Assembly (NCBI RefSeq): GCF_013391695.1
Contig: NZ_JACBGH010000001.1
Coordinates: 558,001-622,000 of the forward strand
Direction: 5' to 3'
Source of the DNA: Thiomicrorhabdus cannonii
GTDB lineage: Bacteria; Pseudomonadota; Gammaproteobacteria; Thiomicrospirales; Thiomicrospiraceae
Length of the DNA: 64,000 nucleotides
Within the stretch, counting starts at the first letter, position 1. Each line of letters begins with the position of its first letter. Under the pieces are notes generated by a model. That model saw nothing but the letters and a program-made list of their open reading frames with translations, made no database searches and had not been told where the DNA came from. A program made the translations under genes and the position numbers. This document shows, in pieces, positions 9,855-19,800 of the stretch.

Positions 9855-12218
9855 ATGCTGGCCATCGACATCAAACTCTGGCGCGAACTCTGGCGGATGC
9901 GGATGCAGGCCATTGCCATCGCCATGGTCATTGTCAGCGGCGTCGCCATTTTCATCATGTCGTTGAGCACCTATGATTCGCTCTACGAGACCCGCGAAAG
10001 CTACTACCGCGAACACCATTTCGCCGAGGTATTCGCGTCGCTGAAACGCGCCCCGCTGTCCGTCGCCAAACGCATCGAGGCCATTCCCGGCGTCGACAAG
10101 GTCGAAACCCGCGTGGTCGCCTACGTCAATATCGACGTCGAAGACTACCTCGACCCGATCAGCGGCCATCTGATCTCCCTGCCCGAAAACAGCCTGGGGC
10201 TGCTCAACCGCCTTTATCTGCGCGACGGCCGCATGCTGGAACCGGGCCGTGACAATGAGATCATCATCAGCCAGGAATTTGCCGATGCGCACCACCTGCA
10301 ACTCGGCGACAAGCTGCGCGCGGTCATCAACGGACGCAGTAAAACCCTGACGATTGTCGGCTCCGGCTTTTCACCCGAATATATCTCGCAGATCGCCCCC
10401 GGCGCCATGTTTCCCGACTATAAAAGCTACGGCGTGATGTGGATGGCGCGCGCGCCTTTGGCCAGCGCCTTCGATATGGCCGGGGCCTTCAACAATGTCA
10501 CCTTGACCCTCAGCCAGGACGCCAACGAGCAGGATGTGATCGACCGTCTCGACGACATCCTCAAACCCTATGGCGGCACGGGGGCTTACGCGCGCAAGGA
10601 CCAACTCTCCAACCGTTTCATTGCCGAAGAGCTCAAGGGTCTGCAAAACATGGCGACCATGTTTCCGATTATCTTTTTCGGGGTGGCGGCGTTTCTGCTC
10701 AATGTGGTCATCAGCCGCCTGATCTCATTGGAGCGCGAACAGATTTCGATTTTGAAGGCCTTTGGTTACAGCAACCTTGACGTCGGCCTGCACTACAGCA
10801 AACTGGTGCTGATGATTGTGGCCCTGGGGATCGTTATCGGTATTTTCCTCGGCATCTGGATGGGCGTCGGCTTGAGCCATCTTTATATGGATATTTACAG
10901 TTTCCCCTTCATGCACTACGTGCTCGAACCGCATGTGATCGCGTTTGCCGCGCTGGTGAGCATTCTGGTGGCGATGATCGGCACGCTCTATGCCGTGCAA
11001 AAAGCCATCAAACTCCCGCCGGCGCAGGGAATGCGCCCCGAGCAGCCGACGGTCTACCGCATAACACTGATTGAGCGACTCGGCTTGCAGAAACGCTTCT
11101 CGCAACCCTCGCGCATGATTCTGCGCCACATTGAACGCCGCCCGCTTAAATCGTTTTTGACGACACTCGGCATCGCCATGTCGTGCGGCATTATGATGGT
11201 AGGCAGTTTTCAGGAAAGCGCCATCAACGAGATGGTGGATGTGCAATACAACTTGAGCCAGCGTGAAGATTTTATGGCGCTGTTTTCGGAACCCACCGCG
11301 CACCGCGCGCTGCATTCGCTCGAAAGCCTGCAAGGTGTGGAACATGCCGAAGGCTTTCGCAATGCCAGCGTCCGCCTCAAGTTCGAACACCGCAGCTATC
11401 GCACCAGCATCAGCGGTATCGAACCCGGCAGCCAGCTGGTCAGACTGCTGGATCAGGAGCTTAAAGAGATCAAACTGCCCGAAGAAGGCGTCATCATCAC
11501 CGATTATCTTGCCCAACAACTCCATATCCAACCGGGAGATATGCTCACGGTAGAGGTGCTGGAGGGCAACCGTCCGACGTTGCAAATCCCCGTCGTCGGC
11601 ACCGCCAAACAATATCTGGGCATGAACGTCTATATGCAGCGCAGCACGCTTAACCGCCTGCTGAAAGAGGGCGACGCCATCTCCGGCGCCTATCTCAAGG
11701 TCGATGAACACTACCGCAAACAGGTGTACGCCAAACTCAAGGAGATGCCGCGCGTGATCGGTGCGGTCGAGCAGCGCTCCTCCGTTGAAGGGTTTTACGA
11801 GATGATGGACGACACCATCCTGTTTTTCACCTTTATCAGTACGCTGCTGGGCGGCAGCATCGCCTTTGGCGTCATCTACAACAGCATACGCATCGCCCTT
11901 TCCGAACGCAACCGCGAACTCGCCAGCTTGCGCGTGCTCGGCTTCACCCAAGGCGAAGTCGCCTATATCCTGCTTGGCGAACTCGGCCTGCTGACTTTGG
12001 CGGCCATTCCCATCGGCTTTCTATTCGGCATTGGATTATGCGCCTATCTCGCCCTTAAATTCGAAAGCGACCTCTACCGCATTCCGCTGGTATTGGAACC
12101 CGATGTCTATGCCTTTGCCGCCAGCGTGGTCATCGTTTCCAGTCTGCTGTCGGCCATTCTCATCTGGCGAAATATAACGCAGCTTGATATGGTAGCGGTA
12201 TTAAAAACCAAGGAGTAA
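9855..12218 (+). CDS. ABC exporter permease with two FtsX/MacB units
   Basis: Inner membrane permease of 787 residues. Order: a transmembrane helix near 15-37, a periplasmic MacB-type domain (about 45-250), an FtsX unit with three helices (about 270-390), a second helix and periplasmic domain (about 430-640), and a second FtsX unit (about 665-785). This duplicated architecture, with a LolD-type ATPase before it and a HlyD-type adaptor after it, matches exporters of lipids, lipoproteins or small molecules. It does not look like LolC or LolE themselves, which are half this size. Substrate cannot be told from sequence. Confidence 0.85.
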   Translation: MLAIDIKLWRELWRMRMQAIAIAMVIVSGVAIFIMSLSTYDSLYETRESYYREHHFAEVFASLKRAPLSVAKRIEAIPGVDKVETRVVAYVNIDVEDYLDPISGHLISLPENSLGLLNRLYLRDGRMLEPGRDNEIIISQEFADAHHLQLGDKLRAVINGRSKTLTIVGSGFSPEYISQIAPGAMFPDYKSYGVMWMARAPLASAFDMAGAFNNVTLTLSQDANEQDVIDRLDDILKPYGGTGAYARKDQLSNRFIAEELKGLQNMATMFPIIFFGVAAFLLNVVISRLISLEREQISILKAFGYSNLDVGLHYSKLVLMIVALGIVIGIFLGIWMGVGLSHLYMDIYSFPFMHYVLEPHVIAFAALVSILVAMIGTLYAVQKAIKLPPAQGMRPEQPTVYRITLIERLGLQKRFSQPSRMILRHIERRPLKSFLTTLGIAMSCGIMMVGSFQESAINEMVDVQYNLSQREDFMALFSEPTAHRALHSLESLQGVEHAEGFRNASVRLKFEHRSYRTSISGIEPGSQLVRLLDQELKEIKLPEEGVIITDYLAQQLHIQPGDMLTVEVLEGNRPTLQIPVVGTAKQYLGMNVYMQRSTLNRLLKEGDAISGAYLKVDEHYRKQVYAKLKEMPRVIGAVEQRSSVEGFYEMMDDTILFFTFISTLLGGSIAFGVIYNSIRIALSERNRELASLRVLGFTQGEVAYILLGELGLLTLAAIPIGFLFGIGLCAYLALKFESDLYRIPLVLEPDVYAFAASVVIVSSLLSAILIWRNITQLDMVAVLKTKE

Positions 12219-12221
12219 TCC

Positions 12222-13433
12222 ATGCAAAATCCCGTGCGCAACCATCCAGGGATCCTGATCACCGGCCTGCTCATTACCGGCCTGCTCATTTGGGGCTTTT
12301 GGCCGCAAGCCGTGCTGGTGGAAAGCGCCATCGTCAAACGCGCACCGCTCACCGTCACCATTGAAGAAGAAGGCCGCACGCGTGTTATCGACCGCTATGT
12401 GATTTCCGCCCCCATCAACGGCATGACCTGCCGCATGCATCTCAAGGTGGGGGATGACGTAGCGCGCGGGCATGAACTGCTCGGCATCACTCCATTGGAA
12501 TCCCCGGTACTCGATGCCCGCAGCCGTGCGCAGGCCGAAGCCCAGGTGCAAGCTGCCAGCGCCGCCTTGCTGGCTGCCAAGGAACAGGCGCGTGCCGCCG
12601 CTGCTTCCGCCCAACTCGCTGAAGACAAATACCGCCGCTACGGCCCTTTAATCGAAAAAGGCCTGGTATCGCAGGAAGTGTTTGATCAAGCCAAAACCGC
12701 TGCTCTGACCGCTGCCGCCTCCAAACGTTCTGCCGACTTTGCCGTTAAGGTTGCACAATACGAACTGCAAGCCGCGCAGACCGCCTTGAGCTACTCCGGT
12801 GCCGACAGCAAACAAACCAAGGCCCTTTCGCTGGAGCGCGTTGCCATCACCTCGCCTATTGACGGCAAAATTCTAAAGGTATCTCGTGAATGCGAAGGCC
12901 CCGTCACCGTCGGTGAATCCTTACTCGAAGTGGGCGACCCGACCGCACTGGAAGTCGAAGTGGACGTGCTCTCGCCGGATGCCGTCAAAATCAAACCCGG
13001 CATGAAGGTGCTGTTTGACCGCTGGGGCGGCGATGAGCCGTTGGAAGGCCGCGTCAGAAGAATCGAACCGGTTGGCTTCACCAAAGTGTCCGCACTCGGT
13101 GTTGAAGAACAGCGTGTCCTGGTGATTTCCGACTTTGTTTCCCCGGCAGAAAAATGGCAGCGTTTGGGCGATGGCTACCGAGTGGAGGCCAAATTTATTC
13201 TCTGGCATGAAGACCAAGTGTTACAGATTCCTTCCAGCGCGCTTTTCCGCTATGAAAACGGTTGGGCGGTGTTTACCATTGAAAACGGCCTGGCCAAACG
13301 TCAAATGGTGACCTTGGGACAGCGCAACGGCCTGACCGCACAGGTGCTTACCGGCCTGTCCGAAAAGCAAATCATCATTAACCATCCGAGCGATGCGGTG
13401 GAAGATGGCGTGCGCATTAAAATACGCCCATAA
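12222..13433 (+). CDS. Periplasmic adaptor (HlyD/MacA-type membrane fusion protein)
   Basis: Membrane fusion protein completing the exporter; begins 3 bp after the permease stop. An N-terminal anchor helix (about 7-27) has no lipobox. Then come a split lipoyl/biotinyl-like domain, an Ala/Gln-rich coiled-coil hairpin (about 100-190) and beta-barrel domains; near 205-225 VAITSPIDGKILKV is typical of the family. 403 residues. The anchor helix is encoded by a perfect 15-bp tandem duplication (12261-12290), giving the repeat ITGLLITGLLI. No outer membrane channel gene is nearby. A weak inverted repeat (13433-13474) follows without a T-run. Confidence 0.85.
   Translation: MQNPVRNHPGILITGLLITGLLIWGFWPQAVLVESAIVKRAPLTVTIEEEGRTRVIDRYVISAPINGMTCRMHLKVGDDVARGHELLGITPLESPVLDARSRAQAEAQVQAASAALLAAKEQARAAAASAQLAEDKYRRYGPLIEKGLVSQEVFDQAKTAALTAAASKRSADFAVKVAQYELQAAQTALSYSGADSKQTKALSLERVAITSPIDGKILKVSRECEGPVTVGESLLEVGDPTALEVEVDVLSPDAVKIKPGMKVLFDRWGGDEPLEGRVRRIEPVGFTKVSALGVEEQRVLVISDFVSPAEKWQRLGDGYRVEAKFILWHEDQVLQIPSSALFRYENGWAVFTIENGLAKRQMVTLGQRNGLTAQVLTGLSEKQIIINHPSDAVEDGVRIKIRP
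12261..12290 (+). repeat. 15-bp perfect tandem duplication in the adaptor anchor helix
   Basis: ACCGGCCTGCTCATT occurs twice head to tail (12261-12275, 12276-12290), lengthening the membrane anchor by five residues. It resembles but does not match the AACAGGCCGGGT repeat. Confidence 0.7.
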
Positions 13434-13560
13434 AAGCCCATTTTGAGAATAAAAACCGGGCATTTATGGGCTTTAACAAAAAAATCAACCAGTTATTAAA
13501 ACCCGGCTGCAAGCCTTGCTAGGCATCGTTTTCTATCTCAAAAAAAATTATAAAAAACGC

Positions 13561-13588
13561 TTGCAAAGCATTTTCAACTCTCTATAAT
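13561..13588 (+). promoter_or_regulatory. Promoter of the tRNA-Asn gene
   Basis: TTGCAA (13561-13566), a 16-bp spacer and a perfect TATAAT (13583-13588) lie about 35 bp before the tRNA, a normal distance for a stable RNA promoter. The rest of 13434-13560 holds nothing I can assign beyond a weak inverted repeat. Confidence 0.75.
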
Positions 13589-13622
13589 ACGCACTCATCA
13601 AGCGATAGCTTGGTTCTACCAC

Positions 13623-13698
13623 TCCCCAATAGTTCAGTCGGTAGAACACCGGACTGTTAATCCGTATGTCCCTGGTTCGAGTCCAGGTTGGGGAGCCA
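13623..13698 (+). tRNA. tRNA-Asn (anticodon GTT)
   Basis: 76-nt cloverleaf with encoded CCA. Acceptor arms TCCCCAA and TTGGGGA pair perfectly, discriminator G, D-loop AGTTCAGTCGGTAGAAC, anticodon loop CTGTTAA with GTT (Asn), and T-loop GGTTCGAGTCC. Preceded by a good promoter and followed by a terminator, so it is a single-gene unit. Confidence 0.97.
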
Positions 13699-13704
13699 AA
13701 TTAT

Positions 13705-13754
13705 AAAGCCAGGTATTTCAACCACTTAGAGTGGATTTGAAGCCTGGCTTTTTT
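13705..13754 (+). terminator. Terminator of tRNA-Asn
   Basis: AAAGCCAGG (13705-13713) pairs with CCTGGCTT (13743-13750), with further inner pairing, and is followed by a T-run to 13754. It begins 7 bp after the tRNA and may also affect transcripts of the convergent lipoprotein genes. Confidence 0.8.
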
Positions 13755-13784
13755 ATTACCCGTAAAAAACAGACGCAGCCGCTA

Positions 13785-14810
13785 TTACTGGTGTATTCCC
13801 AATGATACCTCAAGACTGGACTGCTCAAAGCGTGTGTTTAAAGCGCTAAACAACTGCTGCCTGGCCTGCTTAGTGGTCAGCCCTTGGCCTTTAACCACAA
13901 ATAAAACGCCGCCAATTAGGGTTCCATCCTCCGCCGTATTCATTTCGATTGTTTCTCGTAGCACCACAAAATCATAAGCCCAATCCTGATTAAGATTTGT
14001 CTTAACCGTTATTTGATCAGTCGCCTCTGAAGGTGATTGCGTCACCATAAATCCGGCTTGCAGTAGCTTATTGGTCAGTGCTTTGCGAACATAATCGGGG
14101 ATTTCCGGACCTTGGATTGAAAAGATTGTCTGCTGTCTTGATGCCTCCAGGGAGGCTCGCACCTCATGCAGATAATCCTGATAAAGCCCTACCTCACGCA
14201 ACGGTTCGAGAGTCACCAACGCCGCAAGATTGTTGCTGAACGTCGCCAGACCCTGCTGTTCTTTCTCAAAAAACAGAACGCGTCGAAAGCCTATGGACGA
14301 AAGCGCTTTTAGCGCCGTACGATATTGGCGAAGCTGTTGATCCAATTCGCGCTGCAAGGAGTGCGCCAGAAGCGCCTTGTCTGAGCGAACCAAGGCGGCA
14401 AAACGCTGGTATCCCAACGCTTGCAACGCCACCAGTTCATATTGATTCAAGGTGATTTTACGAATACTCGATTCAATGGTTTGCTGCGTTTCTTCTTGAG
14501 TATAACGATAGGCCGAGGAGGCATGAATGGTGGTGAGCTTTGTGGTGGCTTGAATCTCCGTTCCCAACTTGGCGGCCACATCACTCAACGCGGCTTCAAT
14601 CGCCTCCTCTCTGGTTTTGCCGACACCCGAGCCATACAAACTGTTGCCATCCTGTGAAGGCGGCGCAGTTAACCATGCAGGTGTCACCACTGCGGGCTTG
14701 ACCTCCGCGACCTTGTGCTGGCAACCACTCGCCAGCACCCCGCTTAACAAAATCAAAACGAATGCGGAGGTTTTTTCCTGCACCCTTTGCAGCGCGAGAT
14801 TAGTGTTCAA
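13785..14810 (-). CDS. LPP20-like lipoprotein
   Basis: Probable outer membrane lipoprotein of 341 residues. A hydrophobic segment ends in the lipobox LASGC (C30). The mature part opens with PAWLTAPP...NSLYGSGVGKTREEAIEAALSDVAAKLG, the pattern of the LPP20 family (poorly characterised; some members act with flagellar or envelope assembly). The rest has no recognised domain. The start at 14810 overlaps the end of the upstream lipoprotein gene by 11 bp, so the two are co-translated. The exact role is not known. Confidence 0.75.
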   Translation of the reverse strand: MNTNLALQRVQEKTSAFVLILLSGVLASGCQHKVAEVKPAVVTPAWLTAPPSQDGNSLYGSGVGKTREEAIEAALSDVAAKLGTEIQATTKLTTIHASSAYRYTQEETQQTIESSIRKITLNQYELVALQALGYQRFAALVRSDKALLAHSLQRELDQQLRQYRTALKALSSIGFRRVLFFEKEQQGLATFSNNLAALVTLEPLREVGLYQDYLHEVRASLEASRQQTIFSIQGPEIPDYVRKALTNKLLQAGFMVTQSPSEATDQITVKTNLNQDWAYDFVVLRETIEMNTAEDGTLIGGVLFVVKGQGLTTKQARQQLFSALNTRFEQSSLEVSLGIHQ

Positions 14811-15801
14811 TTTGTTTCATTGCCTGTTGATGATTAGCCATCGCCGCGTCAATTCTTATCAGGGCCTGATTGATTTCGTCCACCGGCTCTTTTTGCAATC
14901 GGTCGGCAAGCACATATAAACGCTTGGCTTCTTGGTATTCACCTTGGGCTTCCTTGACCACCCCCAGATTATAGTTGGCGGTAGCGGAGTTTGATTGCGT
15001 TTCAAACACCAGCTGGCTAAACAGTGCTTCTGCCTTATCGAGACGATTAGCTTCCACAAACGCAATACCTTGTTCCAGATCGCTCTGTTGCGATGCCGTA
15101 TAGGAAATATCCGGTTCGTCTAGCAGCTTGATTTGTTTATACACATATCTGGGTGCGATCTTGTTCACAAACTCCTCGGCAATGCTGTCCGCATAAGACT
15201 GCCAGACTTCAGCGGACATCGGAAACTGATAATTCCTGTCGGAACAAGTGCTCCAATCACCGGAACGGTTCAAATCCCCGCTGTAGATGATTTGCGCGGT
15301 TTCGACCGAGATCATTTTAATGTGTGCGCTCAAGGTGAAGGTACGACTCTTACAAGGAACCTTATACCTGCGTAACTCTTTGCATTTTTTATCGGCACAT
15401 TCGGAGCGCTCCTCCGTGTACCATTTATCCTGATACCCCTTGGATGTCACCTCCCCCATCACAAAGGCCTGGGCGCCGATCAACTCGCCCAAGCGGACCG
15501 ATTTCTGTTCGGGTGTGAGTCCGGAATATTGGAGTTTTTGTTCCGCAATCAACTGCTCGATATTTTGGCGACTTAGCACCTTGAAATAGGGCTGATTATT
15601 CAAAACCGTTTCATGGAGTTTGGTTTCGACCCTGCCTGCCAATCCAACGCTGTCGTTGTCAAAATCATTTACCGCAATCTGTTTTAATGCCGCGGCCATC
15701 GGAACTTCAGCCGGTTCCAAATACTGAATCTGAGTGGTCGTCGAACAGCCGGCCAACAAACCAACCAGCGCAACACAGAAGGTGACTTTCAGAAAATACA
15801 T
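14800..15801 (-). CDS. CsgG/LpoB-like lipoprotein with TPR-like C-terminus
   Basis: 333-residue lipoprotein: signal peptide with lipobox LLAGC (C19). Residues about 40-200 look like the CsgG/LpoB fold (KQIAVNDFDND...; FKVLSRQNIEQLIAEQKLQYSGLT; LGELIGAQAFVMGEVT). A tetratricopeptide-like tail follows (about 240-320). CsgG-like proteins form outer membrane pores and LpoB-like ones activate penicillin-binding proteins; the sequence does not decide between these. Cys-rich segment ECADKKCKE near 140. First gene of a two-gene operon with the LPP20-like protein and divergent from a third lipoprotein gene. Confidence 0.7.
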   Translation of the reverse strand: MYFLKVTFCVALVGLLAGCSTTTQIQYLEPAEVPMAAALKQIAVNDFDNDSVGLAGRVETKLHETVLNNQPYFKVLSRQNIEQLIAEQKLQYSGLTPEQKSVRLGELIGAQAFVMGEVTSKGYQDKWYTEERSECADKKCKELRRYKVPCKSRTFTLSAHIKMISVETAQIIYSGDLNRSGDWSTCSDRNYQFPMSAEVWQSYADSIAEEFVNKIAPRYVYKQIKLLDEPDISYTASQQSDLEQGIAFVEANRLDKAEALFSQLVFETQSNSATANYNLGVVKEAQGEYQEAKRLYVLADRLQKEPVDEINQALIRIDAAMANHQQAMKQIEH

Positions 15802-15981
15802 AACGCTACCTAATCATGAATGAAATCGAACCGCCGCCTGAACGATGGCGGGAACACAATGCAAAATTACACCATTCCCGATTTCATTCAAGCCCCAATA
15901 CGACATATTCACCATCAAATCATTTTTTTTGCATAATTCCGTACTATTATTGAAACAACTATTCAAACAAGGAGGTGCACC

Positions 15982-16608
15982 ATGCTATTTAAATTTAAAC
16001 CGAAACCTATCCATCTACAGTTATTCGCCGGCCTGTTCGCCGCTACGCTGGTAACAAGTCTCAGCGGCTGTTCAAGCACACCCACCGCAGCTGACATTGC
16101 CGAAGACCAGGCCGAAGCCGAACAAATCAGAGCAGAAGCCCGCCAGGAGCAGGCGGAAAAAACCCAAGCCGCCATGGAAAAAGAGATGGAGTCATTGCCT
16201 GACTGGGTGATTGAACCACCCAAAGCCGATGCCACAGGATTTTATGGCGTGGGCCTGGCCTCTGATACCGATCTGGTGAACGCCATGCGTAAAGCCAAAC
16301 TCCAAGCCTCTTATGAGCTGGCGCAAACCATGAAATCGGAACTCTCAGGGGAAGACACCATGACGGGTTCGGGTGAAGGCCAATATCGCTACGTCATCAA
16401 TAACTTTATCGACAAGGTCAATCTGTCGGGTGCGGAACTGGTCAAGCAGAAAGTGGAACCGATTGGGGGCGTCTACAAGGCATACGTGATGATGAAATAC
16501 CCCTATACGGATTTTAACCAGGTACTCAAAGATCAAAACGCCAACCAAGCCGACCAGCAGACGCTTGACCAGGCCTATCAACGTCTGATGTCCAAAATCG
16601 GCAATTAA
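15982..16608 (+). CDS. LPP20-family lipoprotein
   Basis: 208-residue lipoprotein with lipobox SLSGC (C30), then a charged Glu/Ala/Gln-rich helical stretch (about 35-70), then PDWVIEPPKADATGFYGVGLASDTDLVNAMRKAKLQA, the LPP20 pattern. A near-perfect AAGGAGGTG lies 7 bp before the ATG, predicting strong translation. Divergent from the lipoprotein pair at 13785-15801, which holds another LPP20-like member; together they probably form one envelope module. Confidence 0.75.
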   Translation: MLFKFKPKPIHLQLFAGLFAATLVTSLSGCSSTPTAADIAEDQAEAEQIRAEARQEQAEKTQAAMEKEMESLPDWVIEPPKADATGFYGVGLASDTDLVNAMRKAKLQASYELAQTMKSELSGEDTMTGSGEGQYRYVINNFIDKVNLSGAELVKQKVEPIGGVYKAYVMMKYPYTDFNQVLKDQNANQADQQTLDQAYQRLMSKIGN

Positions 16609-16628
16609 CAGCGCCCTCCATCTAAAAA

Positions 16629-16675
16629 CGCTCATAGTCAAAAGCCTCGCATTTCGCATCACCACACTATGAGCG
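16629..16675. other. Inverted repeat in an intergenic region
   Basis: CGCTCATAGT (16629-16638) and ACTATGAGCG (16666-16675) form a perfect 10-bp stem with a 27-nt loop, just after the lipoprotein gene. There is no T-run, so it is either a rho-dependent 3' stem or an operator. Nothing else is clear in 16609-16849. Confidence 0.4.
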
Positions 16676-16849
16676 ACGCCATTTGCAGATTCACACCTTA
16701 AGACCACATGAATCTTATCCACTCCTCACCCACTTTAAGGTAAGATGCCGTTAGGCAATTTACGCCCCCACAGGAACGCAGGAAAAGCATAAGCCCCCCT
16801 ATGTTTCTGACAATACAAAACATTTAGATTAATTTTTTCCGATTGCGCC

Positions 16850-19800
16850 ATGCGAAATTCCCTCTATCTGATACAAACGATACTGATTCTTATCCTTTCC
16901 TTTTCACTCTATGCGGACAATACGACCGCTTCGTCCGATTGGATGGTATGGGCTCTGTTGCTGTCCATTCTTGTTTTGGCGGCTATCTTTATTAAACGAG
17001 AAAATTTCATCCAGGCACGCCCTTTAAGCGCAACCCCGCATATGTCGCAACACATGTTGCTAAAATCGCTGTTTAAAACCATCCCCGATTTGGTCTGGTT
17101 AAAAGACGCTGATGGCATTTATTTGAGCTGCAATCCGCAATTCGAAAAACTCTACAACACCCCAGAAGAGAATATCCTCGGCAAAAGCGATTACGATTTT
17201 GTGGACAAAGACCTTGCGGACTTTTTCCGCAAACACGACCTCAATGCCATGCTGCAGGACAAACCCACCGAAAACGAAGAGTGGCTGACGTTTGCAGCCA
17301 ACGGTTATACCGGGCTGTTTTCCACCATCAAAACGCCGCTGCGTGACGAAAACGGGCAAGTGATTGGCGTGTTGGGCGTCGCGCGCGACATTACCGAACG
17401 CAAAAATGCGGAGTTAAAACTGGAACGCCTGGCCAACCTCTATTCGGCCATGAGCCAGACCAATGAAGCGATTGTGCACTGCCAGTCAGAAGAGGAATTG
17501 TTCCACCAGGTCTGTCAGATAGCCGTGCAATATGGCGGCATGAAAATGGCCTGGATCGGGATGCTCGACGAGGCCACGCAGTCCGTTCAACCCGTCGCCA
17601 ATTTTGCAGAACGTGACGAGTACTGCCAATATCTGGAGCAGATTCAGATTTCCATCGACGCCGATGCCCCCAGCGGCCAAGGCCCAACGGGCATCGCCGT
17701 GCGCGAAAACCACCCCTACTGGTGCCAGGATTTTCAGCACGACCCCAGAACAGCCGCCTGGCATGAACGCGCCCAACGTTTTGGCTGGCAGTCTTCGGCC
17801 TCATTGCCGCTGCACCGTCATGGCCGCGTGGTGGGCGCGCTGAATATCTATTCCGACACCCGCGACGCTTTCGACCAACCGGCTCAGGAACTGTTGCTTG
17901 AAATGGCCACCGACATCGGTTTTGCGCTTAACGAATTCGCGCACAAACGAGAACATCAACGTATTGAAGCCGAGCGTCAGGAAGCCCTGGACCGACTGCA
18001 AAAAATCGCCGCTCATCTGCCCGGTGTTATCTACCAGTTCAAACTCACCCCCGACGGAAAAACCTATTTTCCGTTTGCGAGCGAGGCCATCCGCGACATC
18101 TATCGCCTTAGCCCTGAGGAAGCCCAAAGCAGTGCAGCCAAAGTCTTCGGTATTATCCACCCGGATGATTTTGAGAACGTCGGCCGCTCGATCGAACACT
18201 CCGCCCTGACACTCTCGCTTTGGCATCTGGAATACCGCGTCAAGTTCGATGACGGCACAGTTCGCTGGCTGCAGGGAAATGCCATGCCGCAAAAAGAAGC
18301 CGACGGCTCGGTTCTCTGGCACGGTTTCATTACCGACGTGACCGAACGCAAAGAGAAGGACGCCAAAATCCAACTCGCCTCCAAGGTGTTTGAACAGAGT
18401 CAGGAAGGCATCATGATTACCGATCCTGACCAGAAAATCCTGATGGTCAACCAGGCCTTCACGCAAATCAGCGGCTATACCCTCGAGGAAATCCAGGGCA
18501 AAACCCCGCATCTACTGGCATCGGGAAGACATACCAAAGCGTTCTACGATGAGATGTGGACAACCATCAAAAAACAGGGCTTCTGGCAGGGAGAGGTCTG
18601 GAACCGCCGCAAAAACGGCGAAATCTTCCCCGAATGGCTCTCCATCAGCTGCGGCACCAACAGCAAAGGCGAGGTCACCGAATATGTCGCCATGTTCACC
18701 GACATTTCCGCGGTCAAAGCCTCCGAAGAGAAAATACAGCGGCTGGCACACAACGACCCGCTGACCGGCCTGGCCAACCGCCAGCTGCTGATGGACCGTC
18801 TGCAGCAGAGTCTCAAAGTCGCCGAACGCAGCGGGCGCGCAGTGGCTCTGCTGTTCATTGACCTGGATCACTTCAAGAACGTCAACGACACCCTGGGACA
18901 CCATATCGGCGATGAATTGCTGGTAGAAATCAGCGCTCGCATGTCGCAGGTGCTGCGTGCCGAAGACACCCTGGCGCGTCAAGGCGGCGACGAGTTTATC
19001 GTGATACTGCCGGACACCGATGAAAACGGCGCCGCCCACGTGGCTCAAAAGATGGTCGAGGCGGTTGCCCAGAAAGTGGAAGTCGAGCATTACGACCTCT
19101 TTATCACCCCCTCCATCGGCATTGTCACCTATCCGCAGGACGGTAACGACGCTTATACATTGCTAAAGAACGCCGATGCCGCCATGTATCAAGCCAAGCA
19201 TGACGGGCGTAACAACTACCGCTTCTTTACCCCGCAGATGCAGGCCCACGCCTCACGCCTGATGCAAATCGAAAGCGCCCTGCGCCAGGCGGTTGAACGC
19301 AACGAAATGTCACTGCATTATCAGCCGCAGATAGATGCCCAGAGCCATAAAATCATCGGGGTCGAAGCGCTGTTGCGCTGGCACCATCCGCAAATGGGTG
19401 CCATCTCGCCGATGGAATTCATTCCGGTGGCCGAACACAGCGGCCAGATTATTGCGCTAGGCGAATGGATTCTGCAAACCGCGCTCCAACAGCACAAAGC
19501 CTGGCTATCGCAAGGAATCGAACCCTTTGTCATCGCCGTCAACCTGTCGGCCGTGCAGCTGCGCCAGCCCGATTTGCCCAAGCAGATTTTCAAGGCGCTC
19601 GAGGAGAGCGGCGTCTCCCCCGAGCATCTGGAAATCGAACTGACTGAAAGCGTCACCATGTCCAACCCGGAAAGCGCCATTAAAATCTTTGAACAACTGA
19701 CGCACAAAGGCATCAAAATCGCCATCGACGATTTCGGCACCGGCTACTCCTCGTTAAGTTATCTGAAGCGTTTCCATGCCACCAAACTCAAAATCGACCA

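Noticed and set aside
10725-11951. 408-codon open frame on the minus strand inside the FtsX permease gene
   Set aside because: No recognisable protein, and the plus-strand permease has clear helices, motifs and operon context.
12255-12292. Counting ACCGGCCTGCTCA in the adaptor gene as copies of the uptake-like repeat
   Set aside because: It lacks one C of the core and has C for T; it is better explained as a local tandem duplication coding for ITGLL.
13433-13474. AAAGCCCA/TGGGCTTT stem as a terminator of the ABC efflux operon
   Set aside because: 26-nt loop and no T-run on the plus strand; too weak to call.
15845-16054. 69-codon open frame upstream of and into the LPP20 gene
   Set aside because: AT-rich spacer translation without homology; overlaps the strong lipoprotein start.
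16345-16722. Minus-strand open frame over the LPP20 lipoprotein
   Set aside because: Shadow of a well-supported lipoprotein gene with a near-perfect ribosome site.
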